From the NCBI GenBank assembly GCA_030512335.1, contig JAULSU010000001.1, positions 5,270,001 through 5,334,000 of the forward strand: a stretch of DNA of 64,000 bases, written 5' to 3'. The notes beneath the pieces were generated by a model. The model was not told the origin of the DNA, searched no databases, and was given only the letters and a program-made list of their open reading frames with translations. Numbering within the stretch: the first letter of the stretch is position 1; each line of letters begins with the position of its first letter. Both the position numbers and the translations under genes were made by a program. The stretch is from Immersiella caudata. Lineage: Eukaryota; Ascomycota; Sordariomycetes; Sordariales; Lasiosphaeriaceae. Of the stretch, positions 46,222 to 56,984 are shown piece by piece.

Positions 46222-49200
46222 TTACATAGGCGCCGTCCACAAGGAGTTGATCTGCTTCTTGAGCACCTAGGTAAAGTTAGCGCTGGCAGTCCCACACAAG
46301 TGTATATTTTTGATAAGTGGAAAACTTACCATTGGCTTCACAGCCAACACTCCGGCTGTGATGGCAACGACAGTCCCAATAAGCGTGATCTTGTTGAAAC
46401 CCTTGCCCAAGATATCAAAAAGGAAGCTCGGTGCAACCCGCGTCCCGAACACGTCAATGCCAAAAGCAAGCACCAAGCTGGTGCTTTCCACGATAGCGGG
46501 TGATGTAATGATCTTGGTGATTCCAATCACGTCCCGCTCGTGGGTGATGATGGTCTTGGGGTCGATTTCGATGTTTGGACTGTACCTCATCAGGCCTTCT
46601 TCCGCCTCGGCCGGGGTAGGATCGCGACCAACGGGCCGACGGGGCTCGAGAACTACCCGGGGAAGGCTAGCAATGCCGTGTAGTTCAGGCAGATACGCCA
46701 ACACGTGGCGGGAGCTGATTCCCTGTCTTGTCTGAGTGACTTTCAGGGCTGAGATGGGGGCGTTGAGAATGAACGTCTGGGAGACAACTGACGGGAGCGA
46801 AGGGCCTTCGGGGTTCTCCATGGGATCCAAAGCCGAGTACTGCTCAGACTCGCCCAATGGACCTCTATTGTTGGGCTCGTCACTCTCGTACAGATCAGAA
46901 ACGACGATCTGGTACCCCTTGAGCGACTGAGCCGTATTGTCACGGAGGGTGTACTGGCCGAAGAACGAGCACACGAACCAGTTCTCTGCCATGGCGCACT
47001 CGACTGGCTTCGCAGTATCCACTCCATCATATTTTGAGGCGGCCAGGACCTGGCCCGAGACGGTGTCCAAGAGATAGACAGAAAGAGCGTGTGCCTTATC
47101 GTCGGCCGCGGCGAGGACCAACGTGTTTGAGTTCAGGTACTTGTACTTGACTGTGCGGTCACCCAATACGCGGCCAATCGAGGCGACGGGCTCGTGAGCC
47201 GGGCGGGTGGCGATGTTGACAATCCTCAGGTCTTTGGGCAACGAGAATACCCATGAAGTTGTCTCGTAAGAGGTTGACCCATTGGCAGCAAACACGACAC
47301 CCTTGAGTTCGCCTTCGGATCCTCGCGTCACAATGGTCTGACGAGGAGCATCTTCAGATGGAACAGCGCTAATCTTGCCGTCCACGCCAACGGGGACGAG
47401 ACGCGGTCCAGCGACAGTGTCAACAAAGACCGTGCTCTGTACCGATTTCTCCGGCCCAGCAGCGATCGTATCGATGACCTTGCCGGTATCGGCCTCGAGG
47501 AACACGGCGTCGCCATTGGATCCAAAGATCATGACTTTGTCGGCCAACTCATGGGCATGGATACCGATAACCTCCCACGATTCGCCCTTAGGAACCTCGA
47601 GAGCCCTTCGGCTCCAAAGAATCTTGCCCTGGTTCCCGACATCCAAGCCATAGACCATGCCACGGCGAGTGGCCAAGATGGCTAGTTTGTGGAAGCCAAA
47701 GCTGTCACGACTCAGCTTTCCATCCTGATTCGAGACCTCCGTACCGAGGATACTGCTGATGAGCCGCGATGGAATGGCGTTGAGGTACGCAGGCAGATAC
47801 TGAAGGTCGTCAATGTGACGCTTGACTCGATGGATGTAAGCCTCCAAGGGGTTGCTGTGGGCTTCTTGCTGGAGTGACTTGACAAACTCCTCGTTCTCGG
47901 GAATCTCGGCGAAGGTAGCAGCGACCGCCCCGCTCATCCCCTCAGGGCGGCTCCAGGCGATTTCTCCGCTGCGAACCAGGAGCCACTCATCTGTAGTTGT
48001 GACAGCTGCAGCCCGAACCGCAAATGTGTCCGATGATTTCTTTACGACCTCGGAGACGCCGTGAACCGCGCTCGCCTTCGTGGAGCTGGAGCTCAAAGGC
48101 CAGCGCCCCAGCACGCCGTGAGACGCCGAAGATAGAAGGATGATCTCATCGTCAGTGATGCGAGTGAAGTAAACATTAGCTCCGTCAGAGCTTGTAGAGA
48201 ATGCCCCCGGTCCAGCAAGCTCAGGGAGGTCGTAAGCCTCTTCGATGACGTTGGTCTTGAGGTTGACGTGGTAGACATCAGCGCGGTTCCCGGTGGCTGT
48301 CCTGCTGTGAACCAGGAAGTGCGGTTCCGACTGGACCAAATGCGGTGCATGGACCTCCACCGACACCGTCCCCGGCGCTAGCGCAAACTCTTGCCGATTC
48401 TTAGTCCCCAGGACGTTCACGAACAGCTTCCCTTTCTCCAAATCCGCCCAAGCCACTATCGGCGCCGCCGAGTTCACCCCCACAAACATCACATCATCTC
48501 TTCCTGCCACCTCCCCCCTGGCTACCACCACCTCCTCCAACCTCCTCCCAGTCAACGTATCCAACACCGCCACCCTCAAAGCATACCGCCCAACCTGGCC
48601 ACTCAAACTCACCGCGAACACCTTCTCCGCATTCGTGCTCACCTGCACCGGCACATCTCCCCCCTTCTCCCTCCACTCCCACACAACCGCTCCATCCTCC
48701 CCATTTAACCTCCTCACCACCGTCTCCCCACTTCTCTCCTCCTCACTCATCACCAACACATCCTTCCTCTCCTTCTCCGTCATCTCCATCACCTCCAGAT
48801 CCCTGACCACCCCCTCAAACCCCACCCCAAATCTACTCCTCCCCGTTACCGCATCCCACCCCTGTACCCTTCCCCCAAGCGCGCTAGCCACCCAACTCTC
48901 CCCCTCACCCGCCCTCGCAAAGCCCCCTCCCGTACTTACACCTGTAGAATTCAACACTTGTCTCCAAACCACCGCCCCTGTGCTAGGATTTACCGCTCCC
49001 AAGACTCCAACATCGCTGAGGGTGTATAACAAGCTCGCCTTGTCATCTCGGCGCGGACGATGGAAGAAGGTGGTTTCGCGTTGCGGGAGGCCGAGGAGTT
49101 CGTAGTGGTAGTCGATGTGACCTACTTCGTCGCGGAACACGGCGCGGACGGCGGAGGGGAGGGAGAGGAGGAGGAGGGTCGAGAGGGATGGTGGGAGCAT
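46222..49200 (-). CDS. EMC1: ER membrane protein complex subunit 1
   Basis: Exons 49200-46330 and 46266-46222 give 971 aa. The 63-nt intron (GTAAGT...CTAG) leaves a last exon of 14 codons plus stop, ending KKQINSLWTAPM, the usual EMC1 C-terminus; reading on through the intron would give an unrelated tail. A signal peptide (MLPPSLSTLLLLSLPSAVRA) leads a luminal beta-propeller region (VFRDEVGHIDYHYELLG, LYTLSDVGVLGAVNPSTGAVVW) and the conserved C-terminal EMC1 domain (RHVLAYLPELHGIASLPR, PNIEIDPKTIITHERDVIG). One transmembrane helix lies near the end (ITLIGTVVAITAGVLAV). EMC inserts tail-anchored and multipass proteins into the ER membrane; EMC1 is its largest luminal subunit. Confidence 0.95.
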
Positions 49201-49797
49201 TGTGGTGGGTTATCTTGAGTACCCTTGGGGGGGTACGGTTTGGTGCGCGTCGATCGTTAATCGGTCTGTTTGGTTCGGTTTGGCGAGAGCGCCAGCGGAA
49301 GCGCTGCGATGGGATTGCAGATGGCTAGCGCGAGTAGTTGCCCATTCCCGTGTGATGGTTGTAGCTGCGCGCTTTGTGAGGGCGTCGCAATCGATGTGTC
49401 GCGGTTTGCCGAATTGTCGAGTGGGACAATCCGAGGTGGAGGGACAATTTGAATGAGTTAGAGCTCCGGTCAGGTATGGGGGTAACGTCGATTGGGGAAT
49501 GACGTTAGAACAAGCCCTGGGCGCTGCCACCTGGTGTCAGCTGGCAAGTGTCAGGGTCTGTTTCTTGGCATCAATTGTTGACTTTAAAAGGGGCTTGCTC
49601 GCATCCAGCGCAACGCTGAAATGGCACAAGGGTGCGAGGACTGAAAAACTCCGAAACTCATACTCATTTCCCATTCAACGCTCGCTATGCTAGGCTGGTA
49701 CCTGCTATATGACACAACACACACTATACATACCATGTCCCATTTGATGTTGAAGCGAATTCCCGAATAATGCAGGGTATCACAGCAAACGTACAAC
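49201..49797. other. intergenic, EMC1 promoter
   Basis: Short region upstream of EMC1 and downstream of the LRR gene. No further feature seen. Confidence 0.45.
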
Positions 49798-51483
49798 TCA
49801 CTGAAACCTTGGTACAGGTTGTCTCATCTGAGACTGCGACTTGGCCATCTCATCCGAGGGGATGGCTTTGGCTGGAATGCACTTCCAAGAGCATCCCCTC
49901 CGCAGAAACGGTACCCAAGACCCCCGACTATATAAGGTCCTGGACCACTCCTGTACCCCATTCGCCCCCACCTGTGTCACTGTAGGGCACACCTCTCGAA
50001 ATTCAATCCATTCTGTAACGAGGTTCGAAGTTTCCCTCCCGCACACGCAGCACGACTGACCGCCCAATTGGTGCAATTTCAGAGCGCGGTCGAACAAGGC
50101 CTTGTGGCCGGGCCGGAGAGACCCATCCACATAAATGCAGTCTTCAATAGTATCCCTCATTACCTCTGGATCAGGGTAGCGAACAGCGGCGCGCAGCGCC
50201 AAATCAAGGAGCGACGGCGCCCCGACGGGCTCGAAGGTCCTTTCGGAAGAGGGCGCGGGCTCAGCGACCCCGCTGGGGGCTGCCAGCTCAGTGAAGTCTT
50301 CCAACTCAAGCTGTCTCTCCTCAGCCGTCAATGACACGTTAGGGTCTGGGAGCCGAAAGTCAGAATGAATGTTGCAAGCGCTGTCCGAGAACTGCACCGG
50401 CGTCCTTGCCCGCAACTTTGTCGTCATTCCTTGCCATGTCCCCTCCACAATCGAAAAATGCCGCTGTTTCAAGGATCCCTCGTATTCCTCGGCACCGGCG
50501 CTGCAACAGGAAGATTCCGCCTGAGGCTGATAAAAGGGGTTCGGGTGGAGGTGAATCTCGGAAAGCGTGCTGCCACGCTGCATTAGATCCACGAGCTCAC
50601 CCGGGAGAAACCGTAGCGAGTTTTGCGCGATATTGAGCGTTTTGAGGTGTTTCAACGAGGCCAGCGCTGGTGGGAGCTGGGTCAACCGGTTGCCCCGGAG
50701 ACTAAGAACGGTGAGATGTTCGAGATTAATAATGGCGCCGGGAAACTGCTTTAGATAATTGCTGGACAGGTAGAGCTTGATTTCGGGATCTCGCTGTTCA
50801 AAGGCTACATCCTTGGTCACAGTGGGAATGGGGGCAATCTGGTTGATTCGTTCCAGGATCTCGTCAGAGATCACCTCCAGAGACGTTTGACTGAGCAAGT
50901 TAACATGCAATTCATAAGAACAATGGAACCAAACGCACCTTAGATCAACCTCTTCCGTACCCTCGTCGACACACCTCTGAATGCAGCTCTGGGCATGGAG
51001 CTCCTGGTCCGTGAACCTGAAGCGCTGGAGGATAGGCGGCGAGGAGAGCTTCGACGGAACCGAGGCCTTGGAGGGAGTAACAATCTTCGATGGCCGCAGC
51101 TCCAACTCTGAACAGTCGTCATTGTCGGTAGAATCGTCCTGGCCCATCCAAACACCACTGTCGAGCTGCCTCCGAAACAGACGCGGCTGCGGCTTCGGTA
51201 TCAGCCGTCTCATGTCGTCCCCCATGGCTGAGTCATTCGAGTCCGACGACGCAGGCTGCTGGTCGAACCACGAGCCTACGTACCGTTTTTTACGGCGAGC
51301 TCCATGCATATAGTTGTCCAGCGCCGGATCGTCATCGCTCGAGAACACAGCGGGGTCGCTCGAAGTTGAGAGTATAGATGCAGAGCCCAGTGCCATTCTG
51401 CCGCGTTTCCTGCCGTTCGCAAACAAGGCCGGAGCTGCGTGGCCCGGCCCGGGAAGGCGCGGCAAGGTAGGTTCCTCGGCCAT
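49798..51483 (-). CDS. leucine-rich-repeat protein with C-terminal cysteine pairs
   Basis: Exons 51483-50939 and 50890-49798 give 545 aa. The ATG at 51483 has the better context (AAAATGGCC); an in-frame ATG at 51537 would add 18 residues. The 48-nt stretch 50938-50891 is open but has donor GTGCGT, a GTTAAC branch and CTCAG; removing it yields EEVDL-SQTSLEVISDEIL, a proper LRR strand. The N-terminal ~170 residues are disordered. About four LRRs follow: KLYLSSNYLKQFPGAI, LTVLSLRGNRLTQLPPAL, LKTLNIAQNSLRFLPGELV and STLSEIHLHPNPF. The C-terminus has SCCVCGRE and, about 50 residues on, GCSWKC, which together could bind zinc. A recurrent but uncharacterised fungal architecture; probably an adaptor. 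Confidence 0.8.
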   Translation of the reverse strand: MAEEPTLPRLPGPGHAAPALFANGRKRGRMALGSASILSTSSDPAVFSSDDDPALDNYMHGARRKKRYVGSWFDQQPASSDSNDSAMGDDMRRLIPKPQPRLFRRQLDSGVWMGQDDSTDNDDCSELELRPSKIVTPSKASVPSKLSSPPILQRFRFTDQELHAQSCIQRCVDEGTEEVDLRCVWFHCSYELHVNLLSQTSLEVISDEILERINQIAPIPTVTKDVAFEQRDPEIKLYLSSNYLKQFPGAIINLEHLTVLSLRGNRLTQLPPALASLKHLKTLNIAQNSLRFLPGELVDLMQRGSTLSEIHLHPNPFYQPQAESSCCSAGAEEYEGSLKQRHFSIVEGTWQGMTTKLRARTPVQFSDSACNIHSDFRLPDPNVSLTAEERQLELEDFTELAAPSGVAEPAPSSERTFEPVGAPSLLDLALRAAVRYPDPEVMRDTIEDCIYVDGSLRPGHKALFDRALKLHQLGGQSCCVCGRETSNLVTEWIEFREVCPTVTQVGANGVQEWSRTLYSRGSWVPFLRRGCSWKCIPAKAIPSDEMAKSQSQMRQPVPRFQ

Positions 51484-52177
51484 TTTTTTTTCCAAGATGT
51501 GACACGAAAACGCAAGCGCGTCGTCATAGAGGGGCATGCGAGACGAAATGGGAGCGTCCGCGCCCTAGGGCGGCGTGTGGCGAAAAATGTGGATGTCAAG
51601 ACCGGAAGAAAAAGGTAAGGTACGGTTGAAGATAAAAGGAGGAGAAATATGAAATGGAGTAGCGGGAAACCTAGAGCAAGCCCGGGGAGTCGGAAAAAGA
51701 AACGAGAAAGCCCACGTCGCGTCGCGTGGTAAACACCATTCGCGAATCCCCTCCCTACCCCACAGTGGGCCCCGGCTTTGATCTTGTGATCCGTGCCACA
51801 GCTGCAGGCCTCTCGCCAAAATAGCTACATGGGGCTAGAGTTGCTTAGCAGTCCCAATGGCCTGGCAGCCCCTGTTAGTCGTTTTGATTTCCAACCTCCG
51901 CAATTCATCTGTTTTCACACCTGCATCTTGCACTATCTATCGTCCTTAACGCATTTTTCTTCATATGGCGGATTATGCATTCTACACTACTCCGTGTCTT
52001 GCGCGCTCTGTAAAGCGATCTGTTTCTGAAAAGTTTGGTTTGCTATGTTGGCAAGCTGTCAACTGAAGGCGTTTACCCCCAGACCTACCCCATCTCTAAC
52101 CTGATGCCCGCATGTGGGGCTTGTCTCGCTACCTATCCTCCCCAACCTCTGCCCACGACGCCTTCATAACGCAGGGT
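51484..52177. other. intergenic, LRR-gene promoter
   Basis: Upstream of the LRR gene and downstream of the GRF-protein gene. An A/T-rich stretch near 51890-52080. No gene seen. Confidence 0.45.
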
Positions 52178-53940
52178 CTATCCTTCAATAGATGAACCGC
52201 CCAGTGTTAGTCCCCGGTCTATCTCGATGACCGTGTGCCCAGCCTTGTTCATTTTGTTGGCCTTAAAGGCCGGTGGCTTCTGGAATTGGGTTCTTGCCGC
52301 TGAAACAACTGGGGCCCTTGTTTTTGCCGTGGCTCTGGTCGACGGCCCGGGCCCGGCGACTTCCCGCTTAGCCGGCGCCGAGGCCGGCGCACGGGTCGGA
52401 GTCTTGCTTGGCGTCCATAGCTGAGCCGCGCTAGCGGGGAGCTTGTTTCCAGTTGGTGTTAAGGGAACTTTTGCGGCTGCCTCGTCTGTGATGCGGATGA
52501 GGTCCTCAGTATCATCTTCGTCAAAGCTGCCGTAATCTGTGCTCTGGCTTCTTGCGCGGGCCGGCACGCACTTATCAACCTGCTCCGCGAACTCTAGGAG
52601 GTCCTTGTCATCTAGACCAAAATCGAACTCATCGCAACCCTCCCCCTCGACCGCCACGGGGGTCTTGGCTTTGCCCTTAGTCTTTATGCTGGTGTCTGGG
52701 GTCGGATAAAAGGTCTTCGGGGGGCGGGGGGGCGTTCGTGGCGGCGCATCATTTTCCGTGAGGTCAATAACATCAACAGGGTTTGATAAGCCAGCAGTTA
52801 CAGCCGCTGTAGAACGAGCTGGAGCTGCTGCTATTGCCTTCTGGTCCTGCCTGGAGTCAGTCAGCGGGCCTCTACGAAGCCACTGCGTTGTTGAGGCCAC
52901 CGGGTTCTTGGCTTGGCTGTTGTGAGTGGGCTTTCCCATAACAGGTTGGCCGAAGACATTCGCGTCGGTGGAGTCTCTCGTCGATGTGATCTTGGAAGGA
53001 GAGGTGAAACTGAAGTTATGGGTTTCGCCTTCTTGGGGGTCTGAAATACGCGGCGCTTCCTGCGGGCCTGTTAACCCGACACCTTCCGAAGATTGGCCGC
53101 CCGGCGGCGGTCCATGTACCTTGGGGGAATCCTGGAAATATATGTCTTCTTCTGCGTCCATGTCCACCGGATCGTGCGAAGGCGACGGGTTGGGTGATGG
53201 GCTCGGTGGCGGGCTGGGCGAAGGCGTCGAGTCGATGACGGGAGCAGGCTGGCGAAGAGGCCTCGTCATCCAAATAGGCGAGGATCTGCGAGAACTCGAT
53301 GGCCTGCCAACGGGCGACGACTTGCCTATGGACAACTTTGTTATGGGCGAAGAGGGTGGTCCCAGGACTGGATGTCCCGAGACATGATGCTTCGTCGGTT
53401 GACCGACGTTTCCCACCAGTTTTGGAGTATACTTCGCTTTTGGAATCTCTCTTTCGTAATCACAGGGTCTTTCTTTGGCCTTTTTCCGGTCGCACACCAT
53501 TTTGCGGATTCGGAAATTCCAAGGGCTTTGTGTCGTCTCAACCAGATGACCTAGCAAACATTGTGGACAGCCACCCATTCGCATGGGGGTCGTGTTGGCG
53601 GTTTCTATAAAGGCGCCCGCTGGAATGATCTCCAAGAACTGGCAGCCTCGTTCGGTTCTGTTACTGCACGAGAACTTCCTCTGGCCAGCGTTCGGATGTC
53701 CGCCGTCTGGATTGATTCTCCCCAGGACTTTATATCCATATTCGCACTCCGGACACCAGCCGTGCTTAGGAATCTTTTCAGAGCGAGGTGAGATTTTTTG
53801 CGCTGCAGCGGGTTTCTTTTTTGGTGTCTCCGGCAGCGTCTTGCCTGGATCAGGAGGAGGGATTCTGGCTGGACCTAACGCTAGTTAGCTACCATTCGTG
53901 CCACCAATAAAATGAACCATGAAGACTTACGATAGCCCAT
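52178..53940 (-). CDS. GRF-type tandem zinc-finger protein
   Basis: A 10-nt first exon (53940-53931, ATGGGCTATC) joins exon 53874-52178 to give 568 aa; an in-frame stop just upstream limits the start. Two similar zinc modules lie at the N-terminus: Cys44, 47, 73 and 81 (GWCPECEYGYKV ... RKFSCSNRTERGCQF) and Cys106, 109, 131 and 141 (GGCPQC ... MVCDRKKAKERPCDY). The first ends like a GRF finger (KFSC...GCQF), a fold that binds single-stranded nucleic acid in topoisomerase III-alpha, APE2 and NEIL3. The remaining ~420 residues are Pro/Ser-rich and probably disordered, with acidic patches and a VDVIDLTEND segment that resembles a SUMO-interacting motif. Role in DNA repair or replication is inferred. 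Two tandem acceptors 6 nt apart add or drop two residues after MGY. Confidence 0.72.
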
Positions 53941-55637
53941 TTCTGTTGGTTCCGACGAGAGTCGGGGGGTTTATATCCTCAATGTGAGGTATGGAGTGAA
54001 ACGACTTGGGGAACGGGATAACCGTCTCGCCGTCAAGATGTGAGACGAAGGATGCTGAAAAGATTCCAGATGAGTAGAACAGCTGATTCAACCTGGTGTA
54101 GCCGAAAGGAGTCGAGTTGGGCGACAAGGCATCCGAAGCCACCGATCAGGTGAGCAAGTTTGTCACTGGGAGCTAACCGCTTGGGACAAGCCCTTGGAGC
54201 GGGCAGCTTCTCAACGGTGTCGTGATTACTGAATAGGACAAGCGGGGGATTTCCCTCAAAAAGGGTGCGGCCACACTTTTCTTGAATGTTGGTTAGTAAC
54301 TCCGATTGTTTGCTCGGGAAAGAGCAACCCGGCGCTGCCCCAAGATGTGACTGGACCAACTCGCATGAGGGGCTGCAGGTTAACTCACAATCACGGTTTC
54401 TCTTTTCTGTATGTGTCAGACTTGAACTGCGGTAAATGCGAGCGTCTAGAAACAAAACGGAAGCAAGCAGTGGTCGGGTGTGGCTGGTGGTTGACAACCC
54501 TGAGCCCTGTCTCGAAGTCGTGTGGTTGTGGCTGGTGGGTTTGGTTTGGAAGTGGTTGTTTTTATCTCGGAGACGTCTGGCCTCTGGAGAGAGGTGTTAG
54601 TATTTTTTCTCAGTGTTTGTCCCAATTGAAATGTCAAACGGGTGTATCGGTCTGCCCTGATTATAGGCGACGGGGGTAGAGCGTAGAGCTGTCCCTGCAG
54701 TAGGGAGCCGTTTGGTGGGCACAGCAACTGACGAGCAACTGATGAGTATGGGATGAATGTGATCACACAAAATTTCAAACTGAAATAGCAAAGTGTCGCA
54801 TGGATTGCCAGTGTTTGTTGTCGAGGCTCACAGCCGATTTGGTGTTTGCTTCGACTATCACCATGCCCAGCCCCCTCAGTCCTTCCCCGCAAGCTAAGTT
54901 AAAAACAGTCCTTCCCAGACCCCTGCCATGGCGCTGGGACGCGAACCTCTTCACATCCTGGGCGCTCGCAAGTCACAGGTCTATTTTCTTGTAGACTTCA
55001 CATTGAGCCGTATCAATGAGTTCCGAGTCACATAGTCGGTTCGGGTGATGAGAGCGCGATCTTTTGCTCAGAAAAGAGGGCTCGGGTGGCTAATTTCTGA
55101 AATTCGGTACATTCGATGTTTGTCACTGCTCCGCTATGCCTTTTTGTCTCCCAGGCGGCTTTCTGACTTTCTGAACGACTTTCTGAAAAACAAAAGAAAA
55201 ACGTCGAATGCACGCGATCTGATTAGTCTGAATCGATTCTGGCCCAAGAGGTTTGTTTAGGGGGTGTTGAATGGCCCTCGGGCAAGTTTGGCCTGTGCTT
55301 TTTTATTACAGGGGGGGGAATACCTGAAAGTTGGCCCGAGCCTTCTTCTCCGAGCAAAAGATCGCGCTCTGATCCGGTCAGCAAGGGTCATCGGCGACCT
55401 CAATGAGAGGTTATCACTTCCTCTTCTTCCCCAGCGGTTGCCAGCCTCGTCACTGACAGAGCATGATCGGATCTCACACCGTCCGTCCCAAAGGTACTTT
55501 CCGCCTTGCAGCAACTTTCTACGTATCTAACCCGGCCCAGATCTCCACACTTGCGCAAATGTAACTATGCCTACAGCAGCTAGGGCACCTACATCGCAAG
55601 GGGGCTTTGGCGCTCAGCATCGAGCCCGACTTCCAAC
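53941..55637. other. 1.7 kb intergenic with inverted repeat
   Basis: Upstream of the GRF-protein gene and downstream of the phosducin-like gene. A minus-strand open frame of ~150 codons at 54033-54497 has no recognisable domain. The notable structure is the inverted repeat at 55046-55375. Confidence 0.45.
55046..55375. repeat. imperfect inverted repeat, MITE-like, ~330 bp
   Basis: The left arm 55046-55090 (core GAGCGCGATCTTTTGCTC) is complementary to the right arm 55331-55375 (core GAGCAAAAGATCGCGCTC). The 18-nt core is perfect and most mismatches beyond it are transitions. The ~240-bp spacer has no ORF of note and holds a G8 run and two close copies of GACTTTCTGAA. I could not identify target-site duplications. 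Confidence 0.7.
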
Positions 55638-56466
55638 TCAGTCCCAATCATCGTCGTCATCGCCTCGCTTCGGTCGGTCAGAACTGCTCTTGATGCCCTT
55701 ATTCGTGATCCTCTCCTCCTCAGCCTCCTCGGCGTCCCGCATCCTCTTCATTACTCTCATATCGTTATCCCGGATCGCCCCAACTTCAATAAGGAGCTTG
55801 TCGATCTCGGACATGCCCATTCTGACCCCTCCAACCGTCATGAGCGTAACAATTTGCTTCACTATGTCTCCTTTGTTGTAGACGAGTATCGTAGGGCAGT
55901 TCTTTTCAGGGTAACCCTCAATCGCTTGCGCCGCCCTCATTTCGCAGAACTTGACGTCACCATACTCCTGCGCTGCCTGTCGCCAAAGCTGCGAGAGCAC
56001 TCTGGATTCCACGTTTCCGGCTGATGATATGAGGTTCACAAAAACAGGCCCTTCCTGAGATGCCTCTGTGACGGCACGCGAGTATTCAGGCTTCGTTATT
56101 GGGTATACGCTGCCATGCTTCGACTTTTTCTGGAGCGAGCTCAGCTCCTGGAGCCGTCGTTGCCGGTACTGCTCCAAGAACTCTTCATCCTCTTCATCTT
56201 CGAGCTCGTCCAGCTCATCAAGGTCTTTACCCTCAAGCCTGTTCTCGTGCGCTAGTCGTCGGGCCTCGAGGATGGCTTCCTCAATCATGGGAGTTGGGCT
56301 CGGGGGCTTCTCCGGAATGACCCCATGTTTCCGCAGAATCTCGTTCCTGGATGTCTCATAAGCAAACGAGGTATAGTGCGAGGCGGCTCCTTGAAGCATA
56401 CCATTCCGTATCGGCGTTAGGATCATCGATGGGAACGGCTATCCGTTGGTCTGCCGGCGCAGCCAT
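55638..56466 (-). CDS. PLP2: phosducin-like protein (Plp2/PDCL3 type)
   Basis: Exons 56466-56402 and 56346-55638 give 257 aa; the 55-nt intron joins NADTEW to NEILRKHGVIPEKPP, the hallmark N-terminus of this family. An acidic helical stretch (DLDELDELEDEEDEEFL) and a coiled segment precede the thioredoxin-like phosducin domain (GSVYPITKPEYSRAVTEAS, VFVNLISSAGNVES, NCPTILVYNKGDIVKQIVTL, GGVRMGMSEIDKLL). There is no CxxC, as expected. The protein ends in an acidic DDDDDWD tail. These proteins are cytosolic co-chaperones of the CCT/TRiC chaperonin for actin, tubulin and G-beta-like WD proteins; yeast Plp2 is essential. Confidence 0.92.
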
Positions 56467-56984
56467 GGTGGGGTTGGTCAAGAGATGGAGGCGCAAAATG
56501 GGGTTTCTCCGAAAAGCAATGCCCAACAATAGTAAAAACAGGCAAACTCGATGTAGCCGGGAACTCTTAGAGGTTTGGTGAATAACTGGCTGCCTGGCAA
56601 TTGTTCTAGGTCACCTTGTTCCACCAAGCCCACGCGTCGCGGCGAGGTACCGAGGAATGCCCCGCACCCCGCCATAGTCGGAGCTCACTCTCCAACAGCT
56701 CAAGACGAAGAGCCCCACATTCAGAGTGGAGTCTGTGCATCCGTGCACTTCATTGGCCACGAAGTCGAGCCCTAACGGGCACCCAGGCGGTCTAGCAAAT
56801 TCCTCACAGACCAGCGAAAATTTGCCCCAAACTTTTGAATCTGCTAGGCCTCTCAGAACCTCCCCTCCTCCTTCCGAATCACCACGAGCGAAAATCTGCC
56901 GCCAAACCATCACCAGATTTCTCCGACCACATCACGTCCATCGCTCGTCGTCGATATCAGAAAAAAAAATCATAATCAGTCAAG
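56467..56984. promoter_or_regulatory. shared divergent promoter of PLP2-like and eS27 genes
   Basis: Only 518 bp separate the two start codons. An A-rich run at 56961-56969 precedes the eS27 ATG. No specific factor site recognised. Confidence 0.5.

Noticed and set aside
54033..54497. 154-codon minus-strand frame upstream of the GRF-protein gene
   Set aside because: No domain, no sensible splice into the zinc-finger frame, and an in-frame stop limits the GRF gene to the 10-nt first exon.
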